NCBI GenBank assembly: GCA_025618425.1
Contig: CM046845.1
Location: forward strand, 8,611,491-8,675,490
From: Heliocidaris tuberculata
Lineage: Eukaryota; Echinodermata; Echinoidea; Camarodonta; Echinometridae
Length of the DNA stretch: 64,000 nt
Direction of reading: 5' to 3'
The stretch's first letter is position 1; every line of letters starts with the position of its first letter. Below are positions 13,701-24,091 of the stretch, one piece after another. The notes beneath the pieces are model-generated. The model was not told the origin of the DNA and ran no database searches. It saw only the letters and a list, made by a program, of their open reading frames with translations. A program made the translations under genes and the position numbers.

Positions 13701-16700
13701 ATTTAATCTGAACTTGCCAATTGGCTTCAGTCAAAGGCCTGAAAGGAGTTACTCTTGGAAACTTGCGAAACATGTGGATTAGTAGGGGGTATTTTACCGG
13801 CACCTTTTGTCCCCCTCTTAAGCCTGTTTTTACTCTCTCTGTTTGGCGGCTATTATTACATCGTTATCATTATCAAGCCCATCCTTTTAGCAACCTTTAA
13901 ATCCTCTTTCGTTTGAACCAAATAACTATCATACCTTTGGGCGGGGATTGTAAAGGGTGTTGCTATATAGTTTTAGGCCAGAAAGCAACTACTAGGCCTT
14001 GCACATAGGACGTCAAATTTGGAGTTAGATGGCCACGAGAACGTTGCAGTTTTGCAGTCGTTTCTGATAAACCACATTTGGCGCAATGGATCTACGTGTC
14101 ACTAAAAGTAAGTTTCATAACGTCATTAAATAAGTATCAGGAGTGTATTTTACTTTCTCTTTATCATAACACCGGCATGTTTCATTCTGTATCAGGTAGA
14201 TGACACCGTTTGTGAAATATTCTTGCAACGTTGTAGGTGTCTTGTACAGTACAGGGGAGATGTGAGCAGTCAAAACTTGACATTTGACACAAGCATTTTA
14301 AATACCAACACATTTCATTCTTTTACCCCTGTTTCCCTGTTTGTCTTCTGGACTTGTCTTGTGCATATCAATCAATTGACTCATCATTATTTTAATGTAT
14401 TCTCAAATGCCATGTTTTCATGTTTGTGATGTTTTAACATGGTGAATTAAATTAGTGATTAAAAAAAATAATGCCATCGGTCATCATAATCTGTACTTAT
14501 ACCTCTTTATTCATTATTTATATCACGATATTCATGAATGCATGATCATGACGATGAAGAATAACTTTTTGTAAACAGGGTCATCAACCCCCCCCCCCCC
14601 CCTGCCCTTCCCCCGTCCCTCATCAAACTTTATGTCAGTGAATTTTTAACTTTGCAACTTCTTTCGATAAATTAGCTTGTTTGATATTTTCGGCAAACTT
14701 GTCAAATCAGTGATACGACGGCATGATGTTAAAATTGTCTATCTTGTTATCACAGGGAGGTTCGAGCACTCTGGCTCTCCGAGGCTCTCCTCGACTGACG
14801 GCACAGCAGCCGATGGAAATAACAAACAAGCGAAACGCCCTCGCATCGCCCTCCCACCAGCCCCAAGCCCTCGACCGCTCCCATACAACACCCCACCTCT
14901 GACACCCCTTCGACCAGAAGCCCTTCGAAGCGAGGTCGTCCCTCAAAGTCAACCAGCATTTCATCCACGACACGGTCAACCCGTTTCATTTCCAAGCGAC
15001 ATCGAAGGCCCACGCCACGCCGCAGTCAGCGACTACGCTCGACGTCAAGCGCAGAGTCACCTCGTGCAATCTCATCACATCCTCCAACAACGCAATCACC
15101 TCCAGCAACAACAACATCATCTTCTCCCTAACCAACACAATCTTATATCACTTCTCCGTGGACCAGCCGCGACAACACCGCCGGCATTCGAGCGGATGGG
15201 AGTCGGACCGAGAGCCGTGAGAGCGGGAAGCGAGGCGGGTTCACCCTTGTTGCCGCAGATGAGGGCTGGTCCGTTGTGTGATAGTTGCAGGGATGGGGCT
15301 GCTTGTTGGAAGGAGATGACGGGTATTGGTTGTAAACTAGAGACGAAAGAACTCTGGGACCGTTTTCATGAACTAGGCACCGAGATGATCATCACTAAAT
15401 CCGGCAGGTGAGAAAACATTGACGATCGTGACGATAGTAGATGGAGGATTGTCTGGTCGGGGGAGGGGGTGGCACAAGTCCAAACATTTTATGATAAGCA
15501 CAAAAAGAAGTAAAAAGTAAAGGAAAAGTGAAAAATAAAGGCTGTCACAATATTTTTCGTGTGCCACTTTTTGTCAAAATTTTGTGCCGGGATACGATTT
15601 GGGGGAACATTTTCTTTTTTATCTAATGTGTATTTCAGATTTGCCAGAAGGAGTTTGCCTCTCGCACGTCTCACCCCCTCCTGATTGGCCACTATATCCT
15701 ACTCCTTCTATACCCCAACCTTCCACGCAACATTCTACAAGAAATTTAGAATTATTTACAGGTTAAATCCTCATTTCAATATTTAATATGATAATCAACT
15801 ATATGAATTACTACACTGTCACTCTGTGATGGCTTATATTTTTTACGAAACTGTGATTCCTTTTACAATTCAAACCATCTGACCATTCGTCTGCCTTGCG
15901 GTGGCGTCCGGTAATATCACAGTTACACACATTCATAAAATAATTTTTCAAGTGATTCCTATACCTTATCCTCTAAACTGTAAGAATGTGAGAGTTGCTA
16001 GAGGTAATAAAATGTAAATACTCGCAAATCACTTGCATAGTCAAACTTTTTTTTTTAATATTTGGGATCTTCTGTTTCTAACTCCTTCCAATATTAGACG
16101 CATGTTCCCGACGCTCCGGGTCTCCTTTGCCGGACTCCACCCGATGTCATCGTACTCGGTCTACATCGACATCGTCCCCTTGGACAACAAGCGATATCGC
16201 TACGCCTACCACCGGTCGTCGTGGTTGGTGGCGGGTAAGGCCGACCCGTCGTTGCCGCCGAGGCTTAGCCGTCATCCCGATTCACCGTTCACCGGCGATC
16301 AGTTGGTCAAGCAGCTCCTCTCCTTCGAGAAGGTCAAACTGACTAATAATGAACTGGACAAAAACGGACACGTGAGTAATTTTGCACACTCATGCCCAGT
16401 GGCGTAGCTACGGGTAGCTCGGGGCACACCCCAATGGGGATTTTTTTTTATAATGATTTATAAATAGGGGGAGAGGCAAAAGGAAACTAGATAAAAAGAT
16501 GTTACGGTTCTTTACCACCTTTCCCCCCTAATCCAGTGGCGGATTGGGGGAGGGCATGTCCCCCCCTTTTGAAAGAAACCAATGCATTGTGCCCCCTCTT
16601 TTTTATTGTGCCCCCCCCCTTTAGAACGGAAAAACTTTTGTTGTTGTTGTTGTTGTTGTTACTTGTCAGAGAATTATGGATGGTAACTGGATCCCATACC

Positions 16701-19700
16701 CCCCCCCCCCCCCCCCCCCCACTGAGCTACTTTTGGAGGGCTAAAAAAAAATTATTATTATCATTTTATCATTCTTTAACAAAAAAATGAAAAATAAAAA
16801 TATTGAAATGGGCCGAAAAGGGAAAGAGCAGGGGAAGAGAAACTATGACTTAATTTCATTTGGCCTATGATAAGAACATGGTTGTTATCGCGTCATTCAT
16901 GTTCTTCGTGTGGCATGGACTTTCTGCTTTCCTTCAAATTTCAAGTCCCAAATTTACTGACTCCATCTCCAGGTTGTTTTCGTTTCAAAGTGGCGTAGCG
17001 CGTGTTCTGTTACAAGGGAAGAAAAGGGTGGGTAAGACAAGATTCAAAACTTTAAAATCGAAAGAGAGGGGAGGGGGGTTGATCATACAAATAGAGAATA
17101 ATAGTTTTACAGTCGGTACAGCTCATCATGCTCATGGGCGATTCTATTTTTAAATGGAGGGGTAATTGTTAGAATGGCCAAATGAGATTGTTTTCTTTGT
17201 GAAGGAGGAGGAGACTGCACCTTGGCCGACCTCCTTCCTAAGTAGCACTAGATCCCGCCGAAAAATGCTTCAATGACATGCGGAGATAAAATACAACCGT
17301 ATCGTGTTTACATAGAAAGCATTTTGTGCTTTTAATGGCGGGTTAAGGGTCATGCAAATTTCAGCACTCATTGGACAATAAATTATGCCACTTTATTTGG
17401 TCGACTCAGACCCGAGCGATGAGACCTGAATGTTGTAAACGACGCAGACCTACTGAACTCATCTCCAAGCTCGTTTACACGGAAACATATAAAAGGTATT
17501 CATAAAAGCATCCTAACATTAGGGATCAGGAGTTGGTCTACGTCTAACCTCTACGTAACGTCTACGGGCAGCTCTTTGTATTCGCCTACAAACTGACTCT
17601 GATCGGACCCAGGTTCGAATTTCAGTCACGTCTTTCGGATGGTTACGTTAAAGGTCGGTCCCAGACGTACTTGATACGCGTCTGTTAAAACTCAATTACA
17701 CACACACACACACATCCTAACTTTAGTCCAGGCTTATACCACGATTAAGTGAGTAGCTAGCAGTAGTACACCGATTTATAGAGCGCCAATTGTAACATCT
17801 TCCAGTGAAAATTTTCATAATTTTGTAACTAAACGAACAACCAGAAAAAGCATGTCATTACGAAATCACTTTCTCGTTTTCATTACAGGGCAGGATTGGT
17901 AGTGTTTATTCAATTTGTTAAAGAAATACAGTAATTTGTACAGAATAAAGATCTTGATACTTGACGCTCCTTAAATAAGTGGACAAATTTCAAAGCGGTT
18001 TTCTATACAGGGTGGCCAAGAAAGATTGCAACACTTGAGATCTGCAATTTCACAGACAACTTTATTTTATTGGGTACAGAGAATTCCTTTCCTAGTATGA
18101 CGCCAAGATCATCAATTTGGGGTAAGGCGTTTTGATTCTACGGCTAAATTTGTGAGGCAATATCTTTTTCAAATTTTGCTACTTTTGCAACCGTAGATAT
18201 GCTTGAAGCAACGAGAAATGTATACCTGACGGCTTCCCATACAATCTCCGGTTCATTCAAGTTGCCTTCGTTTTCAAAGCGAGTCATGCGTTTGTCAACA
18301 AATGTGACTGTATGGCAAGCCATCATACATACATTTCTCGCTGCTTCAAGCATAACTACTGTTCGAAAAGTAGCAAATTCTGAAAATGATATCACATCAC
18401 AAAAATATCTGTAGAATCAAAACGTGTTACCAAAATTTATGATTTCACTAGGATAAGAATTTTCTACCCATTAAAATAGAAATTAATTATATTATGTTAA
18501 TGTCATAGTTGAAATTGCAGATCCCGTTTGTTGCATTTTTCTGGGTCACCCTGTATGACTGACTGTAGGTTTTGGTTCTTGTAATGGGAGATAAGGTCTC
18601 ACTGCATCGAATGAACGAAACCTCCACTGAATGTCATCGCTGATCCTGCTTAGACCATCTAGATGCACCAAGAAATACATTATTTTTTTTCTCACCAAAT
18701 CCATAACCTTGAACAACATTGTTTATTACCTTTAAACTCACAGGTTATCCTAAATTCAATGCACCGTTACCAACCTCGGATCCACATCGTCAAAAACGTA
18801 CCTGTCGTCGATGACGAACGCGATGAGGACAGCGAAAAGGGGAACGACCTCGCTGGTGACGACATGGACGAGGTCATGAATGCTTGCCTATCGAGACCAC
18901 AACACGTGCGCACGTTCGTCTTTTCCGAGACTTCGTTCACGGCGGTCACGGCGTATCAAAATCAGTTGGTAAGGCTTGAGATTAAGCAAGTCAATACAAT
19001 AAAAAAATTATTAAAAAAATCAACCTAAGGCAATTTCAATATCCGTTATCGTCCATCATCTATTGAAATGTTCGAACAATGACATATTATAACGTAATCC
19101 GAACATGATTTCTATGGGATATAAACATGGTATTGAAATTGCCCTTTGAAAGTCTTTGCTATCGTGTTACTTCCAATAACCCGACATGATAATATATTCA
19201 TAGGCCTTTGTTATAATATACACCTTTTTTCCGAAAATACCTAATTCCCAGTTTTTTTTAGGTTAACTTGCATTCTATACTATCATTATGTGTGTACGGA
19301 AAATTGAACATTGAGGAATAATTATGAAAAAATAGAAAATTAGACCGTTTCTGTCATTTTGTTCTTATCAGATTACTCGGCTAAAGATTGACAGCAACCC
19401 GTTCGCCAAGGGATTCCGAGATTCATCTCGGCTTTCAGAATTCGAGAGGTAAGAACCAATTAGCGTTGAGGAGGAGGGGATGTTCTGACGTTATGTCGTT
19501 TTTCATTATTGCCAAGGTTCGTTTTCCGAAAGTTCGTATTTCCGAAGGTTCGTTACTATACGACTGTTCGTAATTCCGAAAATGAAATAGGGTTCAAGTT
19601 TCCGAAAATGAAAAAGGATTCTTGATATTTCCGTAGGTACGTAATTCTGAAAAGTAATGTAGGGGCCTATTGTATTTTTCGGAATTACGAAGCTTCGGAA

Positions 19701-22394
19701 TTACGAACCCTTTTTCATTTTCGGAATTATGAACCCCCTGCTATTTGTCCTTCTGAAAACCGAACCATCGGAAAAACGAGTACTCCCCGTTCTGACGGAA
19801 GGAGTGACGATTCGTATAACAGGCGAGAATCTCCGGTCGCGTCAATTCTCCGGATAAAAACATGGATATATACAAATGACACAATTTTTGAGTGGCATGA
19901 ACATGTGGCGTCTTTCAAAATAAAATTAATTCATTTTTGTTTTCCTTTCTTTCTGTCGGGGATGCATAACAATTTTTTCCTAAATGGCAGTCGCTTCAGT
20001 CCTTGTTTGTATGAACGAAAAAGAGAAATGTAAAAGTATTGTGATCTAATTGAGTTAAAGATACATATCAGTTTCATTAAGTTGTAAAATTTTTATTTTT
20101 TATTTGACTCAATAACTTAGCATATGTACTCTAAAAACAATCCAGTCAAATATGACTAGAATCTAGACAGATTTTACTAGAATAACTATTCCCACGGGCA
20201 CCTGCACTATTCTAGTCAAAACTACTAGCTCCGGGTTTGAAGTGAACATAATTCTCGTCAGAATGATTAAAATCTGATTAAGAAAATGTGACGAGGCGAT
20301 CTGGTAAAAAAAAAAATTTAAATAAAAATACTAGACCCTTTTTAGAGTATGGGGGCTATAAAGTTTGAAGAAAAAAATTATTTCACAGTATCCTCTTTTC
20401 TTTGTTATTTTCGGAAATACAACCCGAATAATGATCACCGTGAAAACGAATGTAAAGTGAGTCTGGGAACATTTTGAACATGCATAAGACTCTCCAAGCG
20501 AGAACAGACGCGGCCTTCGGGAGATTCTCGCCTGTGACACCGGCCGGGTAGGACCATGAAAAGGACGGGTGTCACGAAAACGTTACATTTTCTTGGTATC
20601 TTCGACAGATATTCTTCTCTGTCATAATCGTAATAGATTTTTTTTTTTTTTTAATGGCACAGCCAGTGGGTAGCTAGAATTTTTTACAAGAGGGGGGGGG
20701 GGGCAAATTCTGCTTGAAGGGATCGAGACCCGTATTTATTTTTCTTCTCGCCAGCCCTCCAAAACTCGCTCATGGGGGGGGGGGGGGGGGGGGGGGGGGT
20801 TAGGCGACAATTTTTGGGGGGCCAGCCCTCAAAAAAAAGTCGCTCAGTGGGGGGAGGGGGAGTTATCAGATGTTTTCCTCCATAATTCTCTGACAAGCAC
20901 CAACAAAAAAAAAAAATCGAGGAAAAGTTGTCAGGGGAGGCACTCTGCCCCCCCCCCCTGCCTGCCCCCCCCCCCCTCAGCTACGCTAGTGGGCACAGCC
21001 ACACATCATAGTGATACAACGATGGCAATATTGAATGCCCACTTTTACGTATTATAGGTAGGACTATAATATTTCATCAGAAAAATATTAATTTTGTGTA
21101 ATGATGACTGAAGGCATCACATATTGCCGAGTAATGCAAATAGAATTGACTTGATTTATCTGTGTGTCAGGGTGTATTTTGTTAACCATTTTCACCTGTC
21201 TGAATCTGTGTAAAAGTTCGCTTATTTTCATGAAAGTGTTCTTGTGATTCTTTTAGAGAAAAGGTCGATATTCTCATGAAAGGCCACACCTATGCACGCA
21301 ATCCCACAAGTCCGCCGAGAGAGGGCCTAGTCGGTTCAATGACGCCGGCGGCAGGAGTGCCACTGCAGCCTTTCTCACTCTCATCTGGAGGACCGGAGGG
21401 TTCTCAGTTCAGTCTCCCACTCCATCTAGGTTCTGCAGCGCATCTTCCTCTCTCCCTTGCGCTACAGAGACAGCCGATTCAGAGTAAGCATACTCTCAGC
21501 TATTAAATGCAACCTTCTAGTCTCGAACCCCCAGTCACAAATAAAGAGAAAACGAGAAGGCCAAATAGGGCGTCTCTCTACAAGTAACTGTTGTGTAATT
21601 AACAAAGACCAAGTTAATTTGTGTCGGTATGATAATTTCATGCATCTTCTGTTACCGAAATGCAATTAAATCATGAGGTTTTGTATGGAATTCTATGCCT
21701 ATTGATAGGTAGTAGTCTCTGACAGAAAAGGCCCAAAATACAATGTCAAATTTTCTATCGATGCAAATTGTAGGACCGTTCGAGACCTCATTCACGAAGA
21801 ATACATGTTTCAACATGTTCAGGAGTTGTTTTTTTTCCAGTTTGTTTTAAAATCGGGTCGTAGTTGGATCATCGTATACCTTATATCATTCTTTATAGGT
21901 TTCACTTAAAAGGATATTCTTGATTTCGAACAAATCTTGTGTGGTTTCATGTACAATAGCATGTGACGAAACGCAGCTGTTTAATTTAGCTTGCAGAATG
22001 AAGGATTGTCTTATTATTGTCTCTGATCGTATCTTCATTATTCGTATCTTCATTATTTTTTCCAGTAGGGGCAACTGCCTTCTCTACCTATGGAGATCAT
22101 TTATTCCCGCCTTCAGCGATGTATTACGACCCATTCACTGAGCATCTTCCGCTTCCGGGTGAAAGGTCAAACGTCCCCCGCGTCAGTGATGTTCGGGATC
22201 AAGACGCCAGTCCTCACAGCTTAGTCCCACCTACGGTCTTTGATGCCGGTAAAGATGCGTGGACTCTAGGTGATACCTCGTACGTGAAGAAGATTGTTCC
22301 TAACATGCCTTTCCGGTTTCATAAACTTCTTTCGAGAGGCCCATTTGAGGCAGCCATGGAATACCGACGCCACGTACGAAATCCTGTCACGTGA
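5582..22394 (+). CDS. Tbx20: Tbx20-type T-box transcription factor, seven exons (whole gene span)
   Basis: DNA-binding transcription factor of the Tbx1 subfamily; in animals Tbx20 acts in heart, vessel and neural development. Seven exons (5582-5834, 14756-15407, 16098-16371, 18744-18968, 19372-19448, 21257-21483, 22066-22394) join with GT/AG borders and agreeing phases into 678 codons plus stop. The T-box runs from about residue 277 to 494 and contains Tbx20 signatures such as [64 protein letters not shown] and [15 protein letters not shown], the last followed by a HTYARNP segment also found after the T-box of vertebrate Tbx20. Residues 41-54 ([14 protein letters not shown]) match the N-terminal eh1-like repressor motif of Tbx20. 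The protein is longer than the vertebrate one (about 447 residues) because of a long Pro/His/Gln-rich region before the T-box and an acidic insert within it. Identification is by remembered family sequence; the exon structure is inferred but phase-consistent throughout. Confidence 0.93.
5835..8595 (+). other. Tbx20 intron 1, proximal part
   Basis: Non-coding. Contains a poly(A) run followed by AAT/AAAT repeats at about 7648-7730 and several C runs. No other feature recognised. Confidence 0.6.
8597..8735. mobile_element. Palindromic MITE, copy 1 (GGGGAGCGTTTCATGAAAGG ends)
   Basis: Starts GGGGGAGCGTTTCATGAAAGG and ends ATGAAACGCTCCCC. It includes a (TTGTCGG)ATATTTTATCCGACAA hairpin. Copies 2 and 3 are at 27273-27417 and 53936-54075; this copy is inverted relative to them in its middle part. 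Confidence 0.85.
8736..14085 (+). other. Tbx20 intron 1, distal part
   Basis: Non-coding. Holds a GA microsatellite (9910-9970), an AAAT repeat (10700-10757), CTT repeats near 9702-9720 and several poly-C tracts (10990, 11507, 11982, 12933). Cardiac-type enhancers might lie here but none can be identified by eye. Confidence 0.5.
14086..14107 (+). CDS. Possible alternative first coding exon of Tbx20
   Basis: An ATG with G at -3 and +4 opens a short frame (MDLRVTK). It is preceded by an in-frame TAA at 14068-14070 and followed directly by a GTAAGT donor at 14108. The donor is phase 1, the same as exon 1, so splicing to exon 2 at 14756 would keep the T-box in frame and give a protein lacking the eh1-like N-terminus. 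The evidence is only start, donor and phase; chance is quite possible. Confidence 0.25.
14756..15407 (+). CDS. Tbx20: Tbx20 exon 2 (N-terminal low-complexity region and start of T-box)
   Basis: The acceptor TTATCACAG ends at 14755 and the donor GTGAGA starts at 15408. The exon codes residues 85-301. First comes a Ser/Pro-rich and basic stretch (KRPRIALPP), then a His/Gln-rich run near the middle, then a short Cys-containing segment ([11 protein letters not shown]). It ends in the first strand of the T-box ([20 protein letters not shown]), which is nearly identical to vertebrate Tbx20. The low-complexity part has no counterpart I recall and is the main reason for the protein's extra length. 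Confidence 0.9.
16098..16371 (+). CDS. Tbx20: Tbx20 exon 3 (central T-box)
   Basis: The acceptor CAATATTAG ends at 16097 and the donor GTGAGT starts at 16372. The exon codes residues 302-393, from [11 protein letters not shown] to NELDKNGH, ending in phase 0. It carries the dimerisation and DNA-contact core of the T-box, with the very conserved [19 protein letters not shown] segment. The domain sequence is strongly conserved, so function is likely intact. Confidence 0.94.
16398..16745. mobile_element. Fragments of CAGTGGCG-ended elements in Tbx20 intron 3
   Basis: CAGTGGCGTAGCTACGGG at 16399 and CAGTGGCGGATTGGGGGAGG at 16535 are starts like that of the hAT-like element at 264. They are followed by poly-C and GTT repeats. 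Right-hand ends are unclear. Confidence 0.5.
17530..17715 (+). repeat. Possible tRNA-derived SINE with (AC)n tail
   Basis: A pol III B-box-like GGTTCGAATTTC lies at 17612-17623. It is followed by TCGGATGGTTACGTTAAAGG, a block of the type seen in invertebrate SINEs, and then an (AC)n run at about 17698-17713. An A box is not clear. Confidence 0.4.
18006..18555. mobile_element. Hairpin mariner-like MITE in Tbx20 intron 3
   Basis: TA-CAGGGTGGCCAAGAAAG at the left and TTTTCTGGGTCACCCTG-TA at the right form inverted ends with TA duplications. Most of the inside is also self-complementary: ATGCTTGAAGCAACGAGAAA near 18199 mirrors the TTTCTCGCTGCTTCAAGCAT near 18333. Confidence 0.8.
18744..18968 (+). 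CDS. Tbx20: Tbx20 exon 4 (T-box, with acidic insert)
   Basis: The acceptor ACTCACAG ends at 18743 and the donor GTAAGG starts at 18969; both ends are phase 0. The exon codes residues 394-468: [16 protein letters not shown], then about 39 residues rich in Asp/Glu, then [20 protein letters not shown]. In vertebrate Tbx20 the corresponding variable loop is about 17 residues, so roughly 22 extra, mostly acidic residues lie here. Confidence 0.92.
19372..19448 (+). CDS. Tbx20: Tbx20 exon 5 (C-terminal end of T-box)
   Basis: The acceptor CTTATCAG ends at 19371 and the donor GTAAGA starts at 19449. The exon codes residues 469-493 ([17 protein letters not shown] and on), the last DNA-contacting helices of the T-box, and ends in phase 2. 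Confidence 0.92.
19514..19790. mobile_element. TTCCGAAGGTTCG-rich MITE, copy 1
   Basis: Made of repeated and inverted TTCGTATTTCCGAAGG / CCTTCGGAATTACGAA units, ending CGGAAAAACGAGTACTCCCC. A second copy is at 38321-38830 with the inverse end ACTCGTTTTTCCGAAGG. Confidence 0.7.
20664..20991. mobile_element. hAT-like MITE with 8-bp target duplication in Tbx20 intron 5
   Basis: Begins CAGTGGGTAGCTAG and ends CTCAGCTACGCTAGTG, imperfect inverted ends. It is flanked by GGCACAGC at 20656-20663 and 20992-20999. The inside is dominated by G and C runs (a run of about 25 G near 20775-20799). Confidence 0.8.
21257..21483 (+). CDS. Tbx20: Tbx20 exon 6 (C-terminal region)
   Basis: The acceptor TTCTTTTAG ends at 21256 and the donor GTAAGC starts at 21484. 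The exon codes residues 494-569. It starts with [17 protein letters not shown], which matches the Tbx20 segment right after the T-box, then becomes Ser/Gly/Pro/Leu-rich. It ends in phase 1. Confidence 0.88.
22066..22394 (+). CDS. Tbx20: Tbx20 exon 7 (C-terminus and stop)
   Basis: Codes residues 570-678 and the TGA stop at 22392-22394. The acceptor is a tandem CAGTAG, so either 22066 or 22069 can be the first exon base; both keep the frame. The region is aromatic and Pro-rich near its start ([13 protein letters not shown]). It resembles vertebrate Tbx20 C-termini only loosely, as expected for this fast-changing part. Confidence 0.8.
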
Positions 22395-22455
22395 CTTTCA
22401 AACTAAACTGAAAATTGCGGTGAAGTGCGAAATACGTAAACAATGGCAGAACTAA

Positions 22456-22461
22456 AATAAA
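22456..22461 (+). terminator. Candidate polyadenylation signal of Tbx20
   Basis: AATAAA lies 62 bases after the Tbx20 stop. It would give a very short 3' UTR. Further signals downstream fall in the MITE beginning at 22557. Confidence 0.4.
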
Positions 22462-22556
22462 TAATACTAAAATGTCCATGGTGTGACAGCATTTTCAAAA
22501 TTATGGTATATGTATATCGCTCACTTTTCACATTACAGTCAGGCAGTTTTGGATTT

Positions 22557-23139
22557 AAAGGGCAATCCAACCTTGGTAATGAGATGATTTGTGTGAAAGC
22601 AGAAAAATAAGAAAAATAGGATGGTGAAAGTTTGAAAGAAATCGGACAAGGAATAAGAAAGTTATGGATGTTTGAAAAATGAGATCATTACATCTATGCG
22701 AATCTCAAATTGGCAATTTGGTGATTCGATTCTGACATTTTTGTGGACAACTCTCCCATTTGTCGTACACAAAAATATTAATTGGCGGTTTCCTTCGAGG
22801 CGCTTTTACCCTCGGGGCAGTACTCAAAATATATTGGAGATAGCATATTGTTATAGGTCCTCATGAAAAAAAAAGATCCTACGGAGTAATACATTTTGAA
22901 AAAAGTGACATTTTAGTCATTTTGTGTGTTGGAGCGAATGGGGGAGTTGTCCACAGCTATATCACAGTGACATTACCTATTCGGCCAATTTGAAATTCCC
23001 ATAATGAGTGATTACAACTTTCCAAAATTCATAATTTTCTTATTGCTTGTCCGATTTCGTTCAAACTTTCACCAATCTGCTTCTCTGATTTTTCCTCTTT
23101 CTTTCAAAGCAACTTGCTGTTAAGATTGGATTTCCCTTT
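22557..23139. mobile_element. Fold-back MITE (AAAGGGCAATCCAACC ends), copy 1
   Basis: Starts AAAGGGCAATCCAACCTT and ends AAGATTGGATTTCCCTTT. The inner flanks are also inverted (GAAAGTTTGAAAGAAATCGG versus CCGATTTCGTTCAAACTTTC). Closely similar to 38907-39494. Confidence 0.85.
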
Positions 23140-23246
23140 CATGAGTTTTTTAATGCTGTTCTTCTTGGCTCTTTGAAATATTGATTTCTCGGTTCCATGA
23201 CATTTGCTTCTGCGACAATTGCTCCGGTTTAACTTTGCAATGTTAA

Positions 23247-23302
23247 TCCTAAACCTAAACCTAAACCTAACCCTAACCCTAATCCTAATTCTAATTCTAA
23301 TC
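23247..23302. repeat. Short telomere-like array (CCTAAA/CCTAAC variants)
   Basis: CCTAAACCTAAACCTAACCC followed by CTAATC/CTAATT variants; degenerate TTAGGG-type repeats on the minus strand. Confidence 0.8.
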
Positions 23303-23499
23303 TTCACATTGTCCTTGACAAAAAACCAAATCGTGAACTTGACCTTAACCTTTGACCTTTCGAGTTATGGACGGAGGAGCAAATGTCGCAGGAGCAAATG
23401 TCGTGTCACCGATTTCTCTACTTTGATTTTCAGAGAGTACCGTACTTGAATATGCGAAGGTTTTTATTCATAAACTAGAGGGGCCGTCAAAGGCGGCAG

Positions 23500-24025
23500 A
23501 CCCACGCCCCGGGGGGGGGGGGCACTCGAATTATATTTTGACGGGGGTGTGCCTCACGAATCCCCGAAAAGGGGGTCTAAGGAACTGACTTCAAGGTGTA
23601 AAATACGGGGTCTTGGGAACTATGATCTATTGGGCAGAGTGAAAAACAGGGTCTAGGGAACTACAAAACTAACCTCGCTTTATCGGCGGTACACCTTCGC
23701 TATCGCAGGATCTCGGGACGGGCCGCGCCGGGGGCCGCGCCCGCGCCGCGTAGCGCTAGTAGCGAGCTAGCTGGAGCAGTTTTCAAGGCTCGCGCGACGA
23801 AAGGGCCTAGGGCGCGAGACCAGGTCGAGCGACCACTGCCTCTGCCACGCTCCCGCCCGCATGCGAACGGATATGTTTCATAACGGCGGTCTTCAGAGCG
23901 GGGCTGAGCGGCTCCTGAGCGGAACTGAGTATCTAGAGAACGGAAATCGGGGTCTCAAAAAGGGGGTCATCAAAGCGGCACGTCCCGTACCACCAATATA
24001 CGTGAGTGCCCCCCCCCCCCGGGAC
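23500..24025. mobile_element. G/C-rich inverted-end element
   Basis: Left end CCCCGGGGGGGGGGGGCACT and right end GAGTGCCCCCCCCCCCGGG are inverse. Inside are GGGGTCTAGGGAACT-type repeats and a CG-rich part near 23710-23860 that stands out from the AT-rich surroundings. Confidence 0.6.
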
Positions 24026-24091
24026 CACGCCTTGGCGGTGCTACAGAGTAGTTGCAATACTATACTATGGGGTCAAAACTGAAATCCACAT

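Noticed and set aside
18144..18414. Frames with similar peptides on both strands
   Set aside because: Result of the hairpin symmetry of the mariner-like element, not a gene.
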